Positions 47,127 to 56,109 of a stretch of DNA of 64,000 nucleotides are shown here, one piece after another; the first letter of the stretch is position 1, and every line of letters begins with the position of its first letter. The position numbers were made by a program, and so were the translations under genes. This stretch comes from Rhodocyclaceae bacterium. Its GTDB lineage: Bacteria; Pseudomonadota; Gammaproteobacteria; Burkholderiales; Rhodocyclaceae. The stretch lies in assembly GCA_013791905.1 (NCBI GenBank), contig VMSX01000017.1, positions 1-64,000 on the forward strand, read 5' to 3'. Below the pieces are notes generated by a model. It had not been told where the DNA came from and searched no databases. It saw only the letters and a list, made by a program, of their open reading frames with translations.

Positions 47127-50012
47127 ATGCCAGCTTCCCCCGCACCCGCTCCGGTCACGGAAATCAAGAACACCACCTGCTACATGTGCGCCTGCCGTTG
47201 CGGCATCCGCGTTCATCTGCGCGATGGGCAGGTGCGCTTCATCGATGGCAACCCGAACCATCCGCTCAACAAGGGCGTGATCTGCGCCAAGGGCAGCTCG
47301 GGCATCATGAAGCAGTACTCGCCGGCGCGCCTGACGCAGCCGCTGCGACGCAAGCCTGGCGCCGACCGTGGTGTTGGCGAATTCGAGCCGATCAGCTGGG
47401 AAGAAGCCTTCACTATCCTGACCGAGCGCCTGGCCAAGATCCGCGCCACCGATCCGAAAAAGTTTGCGTTATTCACCGGCCGCGATCAGATGCAGGCGCT
47501 CACCGGTTTGTTCGCCCGTCAGTTCGGCACCCCGAATTACGCGGCGCATGGCGGGCTTTGCTCGGTCAACATGGCGGCCGGCATGATCTACACCATCGGC
47601 GGGTCGTTCTGGGAGTTCGGCGGGCCCGATCTGGACCGCTCGAAGCTGTTTGTGATGATCGGCACCGCCGAGGACCATCATTCCAATCCGCTCAAGATAG
47701 CCATCAGCAAGTTCAAGCGCGACGGCGGCCGCTTCATTTCGATCAACCCGGTGCGCTCCGGTTACTCGGCCATCGCCGACGAGTGGGTGCCCATCCGTCC
47801 CGGCACCGATGGCGCGTTGCTGCTGGCGTTTATCCACGAGATCATTGCGCTCGGCCTGTATGACCGCGAGTTCCTCGTCCGCTACTCCAACGCCGGCCAG
47901 CTGGTGAATGTCGCTGCAGACTGCGACGAGTTCGGCATGTTCCTGCGCACCGAGGTGCCGGAGGAAGAGGCCTGCTACGATCCGCAGAACAAATTGTGGT
48001 GGGACCGCGCCACCAACAAGCCGGTTGTCACGCATACCCAGGGCACCGACCCATTTTTGCGCGGCGAATTCAAGCTGAAGGACGGTACGCCCGTCAAGCC
48101 GGCTTTCCAGCTGCTGCAAGAGCGCGTCAAGAATTACACGCCGGAATGGGCGGAAGGCGTGACCGGCATTCCCGCCGCCACCATCCGCCGTCTGGCGCGC
48201 GAGATGGGCGTCACCGCCCGCGACCAGAAGATCGAATTGCCGATCGCGTGGACCGACTCCTGGGGCGTGGAGCACGATACGGTAACCGGCAATCCGGTGT
48301 CCTTCCATGCCATGCGCGGCCTGGCGGCACACTCCAACGGTTTCCAGACGATCCGCGCCCTGGCCATCTTGATGTCGCTGCTCGGCACCATCGACCGCCC
48401 GGGCGGTTTTCGCCACAAGGTGCCGTTCCCGCGGCCGATTCCGCCCTGTGCCCGCACGCCGAACACGCCGCTGGCCATCAAGCCAAATCACCCGCTCGAT
48501 GGCCTGGCGCTGGGCTGGCCGTCCGACCCGGACGATCTGTTCGTCGACGAGCAGGGCAAGCCGGTACGCATCGACAAGGGCTTCTCCTGGGAATACCCGC
48601 TGTCGGTGCACGGCCTGATGCAAAACGTCATCACCAACGCCTGGCGCGGCGATCCGTACACTATCGACACCCTGCTGATCTTCATGTCCAACATGGCATG
48701 GAACTCGACCATGAACGCCGTCGAAGTGAGGAAAATGCTCAACGACAAGAACGAGGACGGCGAGTACAAGATTCCCTTCCTCGTCGTCTGCGATGCGTTC
48801 CAGTCCGAGATGACGGCCTTCGCCGATCTGATTCTGCCGGATACCACCTATCTCGAACGGCACGATGTCATGTCGATGCTCGATCGGCCGATTTCGGAAT
48901 TCGACGGCCCGATGGATGCCGTGCGCATCCCCGTGGTGCCACCGCTGGGCGATTGCAAGCCGTTCCAGGAGGTGCTGATTGAAATCGGCGCGCGCCTCAA
49001 GCTGCCGGTGTTCGTGAACAAGGACGGCACGCGCAAGTACCGCGACTACCCGGACTTCATCGTCAATTATGAAACCGAGCCGGGCTCCGGCATCGGTTTC
49101 CTGTCCGGCTGGCGCGGCAAGGGCGGCGAAAAGTTCATGCGCGGCGAGCCCAACCCCAGCCAGTGGGAGATGTACGCCAAGAACGACTGCGTTTTCCATT
49201 ACGAGTTGCCCAAGAGCTACCAGTACATGCGCAACTGGAACCAGGGCTACCTGGAATGGTCGCAGCGCAACCGCATCACGCGCTACGCCGAGCCGATCCT
49301 CATCCATATCTATTCCGAGGTGCTGCAGAAGTTCCGCTCGGCCGCAGAGGGCAAGGGCCTGACGCGCAAGCCGCCCGAGCACCTGAAGAAGCGCGTCGCC
49401 ACCTATTTCGATCCGTTGCCCTTCTACTACGAGACCTTGGAAGCGCAAGCCACCGACAAGCACAAGTACCCCCTCTGCGCCGTGACGCAGCGGCCGATGG
49501 CGATGTACCACTCGTGGGATTCGCAGAACGCCTGGCTGCGCCAGATTCATGCCCACAACTACCTCTACGTCAACACGCAGACCGCGCGGGTCGCGGGCAT
49601 CGATGATGGCGACTGGATCTGGGTCGAATCGCAGTGGGGCAAGGTCAAGTGCATGGCCAAGCATTCCGAAGCCGTCGAGCCGGGCACGGTGTGGACCTGG
49701 AACGCCATTGGCAAGGCGGCCGGTTCCTGGAACCTGACGCCCGACGCCAACGAGTCGCAAAAGGGTTTCCTGCTCAACCATCTGATTTCCGAGGAACTGC
49801 CGGCCAGCGTCGACCAGGCTGGCCTGGGCATGCTGTCCAACTCCGATCCGATCACCGGCCAGGCCGCGTGGTACGACGTGCGGGTGCGCATTTACAAAGT
49901 CGGCGCTGGCGAGACGGCGCAGACCGCGCCGCAATTCGATGTCGTGAAGCCTTATCCCGGCCAGTCCGAACGCAAATCGGTGTGGAACTACTTCGCGGGG
50001 AAAAACAAATGA
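47127..50012 (+). CDS. soeA: Sulfite dehydrogenase (quinone), molybdopterin subunit SoeA
   Basis: A 961-residue DMSO-reductase-family enzyme. The N-terminal [4Fe-4S] motif is CYMCACRCG...ICAKG (residues about 12-57). Molybdopterin-binding segments follow (ISINPVRSGYSAIADEWVPIRPGTDGALLLAF near 205; FHAMRGLAAHSNGFQTIRALAILM near 393), and the C-terminal dinucleotide-binding domain has YVNTQTARVAGIDDGDWIWVES. There is no twin-arginine signal, so the enzyme is cytoplasmic, as known for SoeABC. Length, subunit order and the DmsC-type partner fit Soe; another cytoplasmic Mo enzyme remains possible. It contains a copy of the 23-nt dispersed motif (KVGAGETA). The stop overlaps soeB (ATGA). Confidence 0.85.
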   Translation: MPASPAPAPVTEIKNTTCYMCACRCGIRVHLRDGQVRFIDGNPNHPLNKGVICAKGSSGIMKQYSPARLTQPLRRKPGADRGVGEFEPISWEEAFTILTERLAKIRATDPKKFALFTGRDQMQALTGLFARQFGTPNYAAHGGLCSVNMAAGMIYTIGGSFWEFGGPDLDRSKLFVMIGTAEDHHSNPLKIAISKFKRDGGRFISINPVRSGYSAIADEWVPIRPGTDGALLLAFIHEIIALGLYDREFLVRYSNAGQLVNVAADCDEFGMFLRTEVPEEEACYDPQNKLWWDRATNKPVVTHTQGTDPFLRGEFKLKDGTPVKPAFQLLQERVKNYTPEWAEGVTGIPAATIRRLAREMGVTARDQKIELPIAWTDSWGVEHDTVTGNPVSFHAMRGLAAHSNGFQTIRALAILMSLLGTIDRPGGFRHKVPFPRPIPPCARTPNTPLAIKPNHPLDGLALGWPSDPDDLFVDEQGKPVRIDKGFSWEYPLSVHGLMQNVITNAWRGDPYTIDTLLIFMSNMAWNSTMNAVEVRKMLNDKNEDGEYKIPFLVVCDAFQSEMTAFADLILPDTTYLERHDVMSMLDRPISEFDGPMDAVRIPVVPPLGDCKPFQEVLIEIGARLKLPVFVNKDGTRKYRDYPDFIVNYETEPGSGIGFLSGWRGKGGEKFMRGEPNPSQWEMYAKNDCVFHYELPKSYQYMRNWNQGYLEWSQRNRITRYAEPILIHIYSEVLQKFRSAAEGKGLTRKPPEHLKKRVATYFDPLPFYYETLEAQATDKHKYPLCAVTQRPMAMYHSWDSQNAWLRQIHAHNYLYVNTQTARVAGIDDGDWIWVESQWGKVKCMAKHSEAVEPGTVWTWNAIGKAAGSWNLTPDANESQKGFLLNHLISEELPASVDQAGLGMLSNSDPITGQAAWYDVRVRIYKVGAGETAQTAPQFDVVKPYPGQSERKSVWNYFAGKNK

Positions 50013-50740
50013 CGCAACTGGCCCTCGTCATCGACCTCAACGTTTGTGTCGGCTGTCATGCCTGCGTCACCAGCTGCAAGGAATGGAACACCTCGGGCGC
50101 CGCTGGTCCGATGGTCGACCAGAACCCTTACGGCAAGGATCCGACCGGCACTTTCTTCAACCGTGTGCAGACTTTCGAGGTCGGCGAGTTTCCCAATACG
50201 GAAACCGTCCACTTCCCGAAGTCATGCCTGCATTGCGAAGATCCGCCCTGCGTGCCGGTGTGTCCGACGGGCGCGTCCTACAAGCGCAAGGAAGACGGCA
50301 TCGTGCTCGTCGATTACGACAAGTGCATCGGCTGCAAGTACTGCTCGTGGGCCTGTCCCTATGGCATGCGCGAGTTCGACGAGGCGCAGAAGGTCATGAA
50401 GAAGTGCACCCTCTGCGTCGATCGTCTTTACGATCCGCAAATGACGGAAGAGGAGCGCCGTCCGGCCTGTGTGCGCGCCTGCCCGACCAGTGCGCGCCTC
50501 TATGGCGATATTCACGATCCCGAATCCGCGGTCAGCCATGCCATTCGCGAAGCCGGCGGCTACCAGTTGATGCCGGAGTGGGGCGCCAGCCCGGCCAACC
50601 ACTATCTGCCGCGGCGCAAGACTACCCTGCGCCTGCGGCACGACGAGATCGAGCGCGCCGACAATCCCCTCAAGGTCGATGGCCTCCTGCCCAAGCCCGG
50701 CAAGTCCGAGCCCTCTCTTGACGACGTCACCACCTGGTAA
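50009..50740 (+). CDS. soeB: Sulfite dehydrogenase iron-sulfur subunit SoeB
   Basis: A 243-residue four-cluster ferredoxin-like subunit. Cysteine groups are CVGCHACVTSCKEW (residues about 13-26), CLHCEDPPCVPVCPTG, CIGCKYCSWACPYG and the split CTLC...CVRACPT, giving four [4Fe-4S] clusters. It carries electrons from SoeA to the membrane subunit. The ATG overlaps the soeA stop; soeC follows after 17 bases. Confidence 0.9.
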   Translation: MTQLALVIDLNVCVGCHACVTSCKEWNTSGAAGPMVDQNPYGKDPTGTFFNRVQTFEVGEFPNTETVHFPKSCLHCEDPPCVPVCPTGASYKRKEDGIVLVDYDKCIGCKYCSWACPYGMREFDEAQKVMKKCTLCVDRLYDPQMTEEERRPACVRACPTSARLYGDIHDPESAVSHAIREAGGYQLMPEWGASPANHYLPRRKTTLRLRHDEIERADNPLKVDGLLPKPGKSEPSLDDVTTW

Positions 50741-50757
50741 TCCACGAGGCTTCCGCC

Positions 50758-51741
50758 ATGCATCCAGCCTTTTCCGTCATTTTCCTGACTACCCTGATCG
50801 GCGTCGGCCAAGGCCTCTTTCTGGCATTGTTCACCGCCCAGACCTACGCCCTGTTCGATCTGCTGCCGCAGCAGGACAGTCACGCTTTTTATGCCCATGG
50901 CAGCATCCTCGCCCTGCTGTTCCTGATCGGCGGCCTGATCGCGTCGTTCTTTCACCTCGGCCGGCCGGAACGTGCCTGGCGCTCGGCGACCCAATGGCGC
51001 ACCTCCTGGCTGTCGCGCGAGGTCATCGTGCTGCCGGCCTTCATGGGCATGGTGTTCCTCTATGGCCTGGCGCACTTTTTTGAGTGCAAACCGGTGCTGG
51101 CGACGCTGCCCAGCGGCATCGCCATCGATCTCACGGTGGTTATCGGCACCATCGCCTGGCTACTGGCATTTGCGCTGTATGTCTGCACCGGCATGATCTA
51201 CGCCTGCCTGCGCTTTCTGCGTGAATGGTATTCGTCGCTGACGGTGATCAACTACATCCTGCTCGGCGGCGCCTCGGGCTTCACGCTCGCCACGGTCTTT
51301 GCCGCCGTTGCCGCCCCCGAACTGGTACGCTTCTTCGCCGGCTGGGCCATTATCATCACCCTGCTCGGTCTGGTCAGTCGGGTTGCCTCGCTGATCCGCA
51401 ACGCCCGCTTGAAGCCGAAATCGACGCTGCAGACCGCCATCGGCATCAAGCATCCGAAGATCGTGCAGAAGACGCAGGGCTTCATGGGCGGCTCGTTCAA
51501 CACTCGCGAGTTCTTCCATGGCCGGAGTGCCGCTTTCCTGCGTTCGATCAAGTGGATTTTCCTGCTGACGGCCTTCGTTGTTCCGGTACTGCTGCTGGCC
51601 ACCGGGTTATCCGGTGTCGCAGCGACAGAACTCCTGCTGCTCGCCTTCGTGGTGCAGTATCTGGGGCTGATGGCCGAACGCTGGTTCTTTTTCGCGCAGG
51701 CCAATCATCCGCAAAACCTGTATTACCAAGCCATTGGGTGA
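50758..51741 (+). CDS. soeC: Sulfite dehydrogenase membrane anchor SoeC (DmsC-like)
   Basis: A 327-residue integral membrane protein with about eight segments, starting HPAFSVIFLTTLIGVGQGLFLAL, the DmsC-type opening. The conserved FFHLGRPERAWR (about residue 63) and SWLSREVIVLPAF are present. It anchors SoeAB on the cytoplasmic face and reduces quinone. The order A-B-C and DmsC type, rather than NrfD type, support the Soe assignment. Confidence 0.87.
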   Translation: MHPAFSVIFLTTLIGVGQGLFLALFTAQTYALFDLLPQQDSHAFYAHGSILALLFLIGGLIASFFHLGRPERAWRSATQWRTSWLSREVIVLPAFMGMVFLYGLAHFFECKPVLATLPSGIAIDLTVVIGTIAWLLAFALYVCTGMIYACLRFLREWYSSLTVINYILLGGASGFTLATVFAAVAAPELVRFFAGWAIIITLLGLVSRVASLIRNARLKPKSTLQTAIGIKHPKIVQKTQGFMGGSFNTREFFHGRSAAFLRSIKWIFLLTAFVVPVLLLATGLSGVAATELLLLAFVVQYLGLMAERWFFFAQANHPQNLYYQAIG

Positions 51742-51780
51742 CAGCTTGGGTTAGGATTGCAGCCAACAAGCGAGGTTCCC

Positions 51781-53205
51781 ATGCTGATCCCCATCATTCT
51801 TTCCGGCGGCGCCGGCACCCGCCTCTGGCCGGTGTCGCGAGCCGGCCACCCCAAGCCGTTCATCCAGTTGCCGGACGGTCAGAGCCTGCTGCAGAAGACC
51901 GCACTGCGCGCCGCCGCCGTGGGCGATGGGCGGGTGCTGACGGTCACCAATCGCGACCATTACTTCCTGACCCGCGATGAATATGCCGGCATCGAATTTC
52001 CGCAGCCGGTTCAGTTCGACTATCTGTTGGAGCCGGCTGGCCGCAACACCGCACCGGCCATCGCCGCGGCGGCGCTCGCCCTGCGGCAGCAATTTGGCGA
52101 CGATGCCATCATGCTGGTGTTGCCGGCCGACCATCTGATTGAAGACGCGGCGGCCTTTCGTGCAGCCGTCGACTGCGCCAGGGCCCTCGCCGAGACCGGC
52201 TGGCTGGTCACCTTCGGCATACCGCCAACCTCACCCGAAACCGGCTTCGGCTATATCGAGGCGGGTCCGGCCCAGGACGATGCACCGCCGGCGCGCGTTG
52301 TTGCCTGTTTCATCGAGAAGCCGCCCGTCGAACTGGCGCAGGAGTATGTGACGTCAGGCCGCCATTTCTGGAATTCCGGCATGTTCTGTTTCCGGGTCGG
52401 CGACATCCTCAATGCCATGAGCGTGTATGCGCCGGAAGTGGCCAACGCGGTGAACGATTGCTGGGCCGCCACCGCTACCGATCAGTTGCCGGTCACGCTC
52501 GATGCGGACACCTTCGGCCACGTTCCCGACATCTCGATCGACTATGCGGTAATGGAGAAGGCCGGACGGGTAGCCGTGGTGCCTGTGGCCTTCGACTGGA
52601 GCGACATCGGTTCCTGGTCGGCACTGGCCGATATCGTGGCGGCCGACGACAATGGCAACCGCATTCTTGGCGAGGCCCTGCTGGTCGATGCCGGCAACTG
52701 CTACATCAACGCCCCCAACCGCATCGTCGCCGGCATCGGCATCAACGATCTGCTGATCGTCGATACCCCCGACGCCCTGCTGGTGGCGCACCGCGACCAG
52801 GCGCAGGAAGTGAAGCAGATTGTCGGCCAGCTCAAGCGCCAGGGCCACGCGACGGTGAATCTGCATCGCACCGTATTTCGGCCCTGGGGCAGCTACACCA
52901 TCCTCGAAGAGGGGCCGCGCTTCAAGATCAAGCGCATTGTGGTCAAACCCGGCGCTTCGCTCTCGCTGCAGATGCACCATCATCGCAGCGAGCACTGGGT
53001 GGTCGTTTCCGGCACTGCCCAGGTCACCAATGGCGAACGCGAGATCCTGGTGAAGACCGACGAATCGTCCTACATTCCCGCCGGCACGCAACACCGCCTG
53101 TCCAACCCCGGCGTCATCGACTGCGTGATGATCGAGGTGCAGTCGGGCGATTACCTTGGTGAGGACGACATCGTGCGCATGGAAGACATCTACGGCCGTG
53201 GCTGA
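51781..53205 (+). CDS. manC: Mannose-1-phosphate guanylyltransferase / mannose-6-phosphate isomerase
   Basis: A 474-residue bifunctional type II PMI-GMP enzyme. The nucleotidyltransferase domain has GGAGTRLWPVSRAGHPKPF at residues 9-27 and FIEKP near 178, with FWNSGMF near 198. The C-terminal cupin domain carries RPWGSYTILEEG near residue 367 and LQMHHHRSEHW near 400, the metal-binding isomerase site. It makes GDP-mannose for exopolysaccharide or LPS. Start at 51781 fits LIPIILSGGAG. The galE gene overlaps its end by eight bases. Confidence 0.95.
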   Translation: MLIPIILSGGAGTRLWPVSRAGHPKPFIQLPDGQSLLQKTALRAAAVGDGRVLTVTNRDHYFLTRDEYAGIEFPQPVQFDYLLEPAGRNTAPAIAAAALALRQQFGDDAIMLVLPADHLIEDAAAFRAAVDCARALAETGWLVTFGIPPTSPETGFGYIEAGPAQDDAPPARVVACFIEKPPVELAQEYVTSGRHFWNSGMFCFRVGDILNAMSVYAPEVANAVNDCWAATATDQLPVTLDADTFGHVPDISIDYAVMEKAGRVAVVPVAFDWSDIGSWSALADIVAADDNGNRILGEALLVDAGNCYINAPNRIVAGIGINDLLIVDTPDALLVAHRDQAQEVKQIVGQLKRQGHATVNLHRTVFRPWGSYTILEEGPRFKIKRIVVKPGASLSLQMHHHRSEHWVVVSGTAQVTNGEREILVKTDESSYIPAGTQHRLSNPGVIDCVMIEVQSGDYLGEDDIVRMEDIYGRG

Positions 53206-54223
53206 ACACTATTTGGTCACCGGCGGCCTCGGCTACATCGGCAGCCACACCTGCGTTGAACTGCTCGCGGCCGGTCATCGCGTGACCGTTATCGACAACC
53301 TGTCGAACAGCAAGCCCGCCGTGCTGGACCGCATCGAAACAATTGCCGGCCAGCGCCCCGCCTTCGTCCACGCCGATGTGCGTAATCGGGTCGCACTCGG
53401 CAAGGCGCTGACGGGCTGCGATGCAGTAATCCATTTCGCCGGGCTCAAGGCCGTCGGCGAGTCGGTGGAAAAGCCGATCGAGTACTACAGCAACAATGTC
53501 GCAGGCAGCATCGCACTGCTTGAAGTCATGGCGCAAACGGGCGTCAAGACGCTGGTGTTCTCCTCATCGGCCACGGTCTATGGCGACCCGCACGCGGTGC
53601 CGATCCGCGAGCATTTTCCGCTGTCGGCCACCAATCCCTACGGCCGCTCCAAGCTGATGATCGAGGACATGCTGCGCGACGTGGTCAAGGCCGATGCCTG
53701 CTGGCGGGTCGCGCTGCTGCGCTACTTCAATCCGGTCGGCGCCCATGTCTCCGGCCTGATCGGTGAAGACCCGAACGGCATACCGAACAATCTGTTGCCT
53801 TACGTCGCGCAGGTGGCGGTCGGCAAGCTCGCCTGCTTGGCGGTGTTCGGCAACGATTATCCGACGCCGGACGGCACCGGCGTGCGCGATTACATTCATG
53901 TCGTCGACCTGGCCCGCGGCCACCTTGCTGCATTGCGCGCGCTGGAGCAGGGTGGCGTGGCTGACGGACCCCTGACGGTGAATCTTGGCACCGGGCGCGG
54001 CTATTCGGTGCTGGAGATGGTGGCCGCCTTCGAACAGGCCAGTGGCCGACCGGTCAACTACCGCATCGCCCCACGCCGCGCCGGTGACATTGCCCAGTGC
54101 TACGCCGATCCCGCGCTGGCCGCCCAAATGCTGGGTTGGCACGCAGAAAAGGATCTCGCCGCCATGTGCGCCGACGCTTGGCGCTGGCAGAGTCAAAACC
54201 CGCAGGGCTATCCGGATAGTTGA
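53198..54223 (+). CDS. galE: UDP-glucose 4-epimerase
   Basis: A 341-residue short-chain dehydrogenase-type epimerase. NAD-binding TGGLGYIGSH is at residues 8-17, the catalytic Ser/Thr region FSSSATVYG near 126 and YxxxK (YGRSK) near 149. The start is taken as the GTG at 53198, overlapping manC by eight bases, since it gives the family N-terminus AEHYLVTGG. It supplies UDP-galactose for envelope glycans. Confidence 0.94.
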   Translation: MAEHYLVTGGLGYIGSHTCVELLAAGHRVTVIDNLSNSKPAVLDRIETIAGQRPAFVHADVRNRVALGKALTGCDAVIHFAGLKAVGESVEKPIEYYSNNVAGSIALLEVMAQTGVKTLVFSSSATVYGDPHAVPIREHFPLSATNPYGRSKLMIEDMLRDVVKADACWRVALLRYFNPVGAHVSGLIGEDPNGIPNNLLPYVAQVAVGKLACLAVFGNDYPTPDGTGVRDYIHVVDLARGHLAALRALEQGGVADGPLTVNLGTGRGYSVLEMVAAFEQASGRPVNYRIAPRRAGDIAQCYADPALAAQMLGWHAEKDLAAMCADAWRWQSQNPQGYPDS

Positions 54224-54235
54224 CAACCAAGCAGC

Positions 54236-54445
54236 CTTGCCGCCGGGCCGCCCCAAGACCAGGCCACAGGCCGCAGGACAGCCGAAGGCTGGTTCCGCGC
54301 AGCGGAATGCGGCTTTGCCGCACACAAGGCGACACGCGGCGCCAGCCGCAATCCGCACCACTGCCCATGACTAAGCTCCCCGAAATAAATGAACGTAGCG
54401 AGCCACAGTCACCTCCCCGCGAGGGGAGGCTGGGAGGGGCGGGCC
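54236..54445 (-). repeat. Composite intergenic repeat between galE and the LolA-like gene
   Basis: It contains the TTGGGGCGGCCC core (54246-54257, minus strand), a GCGGCGCCAGCCGCAA block (about 54336-54352), GAACGTAGCGAGCC (54390-54403) and a CCTCCCCGCGAGGGGAGG palindrome (54412-54429), in the same order as at 26051-26192. No gene is seen in this gap. Confidence 0.65.
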
Positions 54446-55279
54446 TTACTCCAGCTTCTTGAGATATTCCTTGGTGAACAATTTGTCCGGCAACTCGCGC
54501 AGTTTCATGGCGTCATATTCCAGCACCGACTGCTCGCCGGCACGCAGCGCATCGTCCATCACCAGCCGGGTGGGGCGCACCCCGCCGGCCATGGTCTTGA
54601 AGTTCTCGTACCTGCATGATTTCAGCAAGCGCCCGGACACGGAATAGAACTCCGCCCGATGCGGGTAGGCATTCTTCTTCTTGACCCAGTAGAGCACGCG
54701 CTGATAGGTTACGCTGCGGTCAACCGCCGTCAGTTCGAGCACGTGATGCTCTTCGCCATCGATGACTTCGCTGCGCAACAGTTTCGGCGTGTAGTCACCG
54801 GCGAAATTGGCGCGGGCGAGGTCGCCGTTGGCCACCAGGCCAGTCAGCCGCTGCGCCAGCGACAGCCGCACCGGTTGCGATACGCTGGGCAGGAACACCC
54901 AGAGATCGCGGCCGCTCATCAGCATCGTCTGGCCGCGCTCCGACGCCGGTTCGGTAACGATCACCACCGTCCGGTCGTTACCACGGGAGAGCACCTGATA
55001 TCTGCGCGCCTCGGTCGACTGGTCGGCCCGGCGAGTGGTAATCGAGATATCGACCTGAAAGCCTTCGCGTGGAAAACGGATCAGGTCGGCGTTCCTGAGA
55101 ATTTCCTGGGCCTGTGCCAGCGCGGGGTCGGGCTGGGCCTCCTGGGCAACGGCCGCGCCCGGCAGTGACAGCGTCAATCCAACTGCCGCGAGTACCGATA
55201 ACGTGGCCAAACCAAAACATACATTTCGCAAGTGATTGTAATTGCGCATGAAAAAGTATCTTGTCTTTGCGTTCATCAT
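54446..55279 (-). CDS. LolA-like outer-membrane lipoprotein-sorting protein
   Basis: About 277 residues. A signal sequence (VCFGLATLSVLAAVGLTLSLPGAAVAQ) precedes a half-barrel domain of the LolA/LolB-like family (GFQVDISITTRRADQSTEARRYQVLSRG; MLMSGRDLWVFLPSVSQPVRLSLAQRL). The protein is periplasmic and should carry a lipid or lipoprotein cargo. GAGGAAA precedes tandem ATGs at 55279 and 55276. It is divergent from an ABC ATPase and close to a DUF1302 outer-membrane protein, a set repeatedly seen together. Confidence 0.82.
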   Translation of the reverse strand: MMNAKTRYFFMRNYNHLRNVCFGLATLSVLAAVGLTLSLPGAAVAQEAQPDPALAQAQEILRNADLIRFPREGFQVDISITTRRADQSTEARRYQVLSRGNDRTVVIVTEPASERGQTMLMSGRDLWVFLPSVSQPVRLSLAQRLTGLVANGDLARANFAGDYTPKLLRSEVIDGEEHHVLELTAVDRSVTYQRVLYWVKKKNAYPHRAEFYSVSGRLLKSCRYENFKTMAGGVRPTRLVMDDALRAGEQSVLEYDAMKLRELPDKLFTKEYLKKLE

Positions 55280-55350
55280 GCCCTTTCCTCGTTTCCAATC
55301 TATAGTAGGGATCAAGGCTGGCCTTGGCTGTCAATATTTTGGAGCTGCCG

Positions 55351-56109
55351 ATGTATGTTGTAAGAGTTGAGAGCGTGTTCAAGGACTACCTTCTCGGCGA
55401 CCAGATTGTCCAGGCGCTGTCCAATATTACACTCCAGATTCAACGGGGCGTATTCCTTGCTATTTCCGGTCCGTCGGGCAGCGGCAAGACGACATTGCTC
55501 AATCTCATCGGCTGCATCGACCTGCCGACCGAGGGGCGAATTTTCATCGAGAACCAGGACGTGACGAACTGGTCGAGTGACCGGCTGGCCGATCTGCGGG
55601 CGCGCACCATCGGCTTCATTTTCCAGACCTTCAACCTGTTGCCGGTGTTGTCTGCTGCCGAGAACGTCGAATATCCGCTGCTCTATCGCCGCGATGTCTC
55701 CAAGGAGGAGCGGCAGCGCCGCGTCGCGTATTTCCTCGACATGGTTGGTCTCTCAAAGTACGCTGGCCAGCGCCCCAACCAGCTCTCCGGCGGCCAGCGC
55801 CAGAGGGTTGCCATTGCGCGGGCATTGGCGATCCAGCCCACCATCGTCCTCGCCGACGAACCGACCGCCAACCTCGACCGCAACACGGGTACCGAGATTC
55901 TGGAACTCATGCGTGACATCAACCACAAGCTCGGCACGACCTTCATTTTCTCGACCCACGACCAGCGCGTCGTCGACATGGCCGACCGGCTGGTGCGCAT
56001 CGAGGACGGCACCCTGCGCGAACTTGGCATACGGCGTGGCGCCGGCTGGGGTACCGTACGTCTGCACCAGCCCGGCGAAGCAATTGACAGAATGGGGGTA
56101 GCACAATGA
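55351..56109 (+). CDS. ABC transporter ATPase, LolD/MacB type
   Basis: A 252-residue ATPase. Walker A GPSGSGKTTLL near residue 38, Q-loop FQTFNLLPVLSAAENVEYPL, signature LSGGQRQRVAIARAL near 145 and Walker B VLADEPTANLD are intact. The MacB/LolD subfamily pairs with FtsX-like permeases. GGAG lies six bases before the ATG. The only candidate permease in the window begins at 62952, nearly 7 kb downstream. It overlaps the DUF1302 gene by four bases. Confidence 0.92.
   Translation: MYVVRVESVFKDYLLGDQIVQALSNITLQIQRGVFLAISGPSGSGKTTLLNLIGCIDLPTEGRIFIENQDVTNWSSDRLADLRARTIGFIFQTFNLLPVLSAAENVEYPLLYRRDVSKEERQRRVAYFLDMVGLSKYAGQRPNQLSGGQRQRVAIARALAIQPTIVLADEPTANLDRNTGTEILELMRDINHKLGTTFIFSTHDQRVVDMADRLVRIEDGTLRELGIRRGAGWGTVRLHQPGEAIDRMGVAQ

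Noticed and set aside
47469-49934. An 821-codon antisense frame opposite soeA
   Set aside because: Same reason: a composition shadow of a strongly supported gene.
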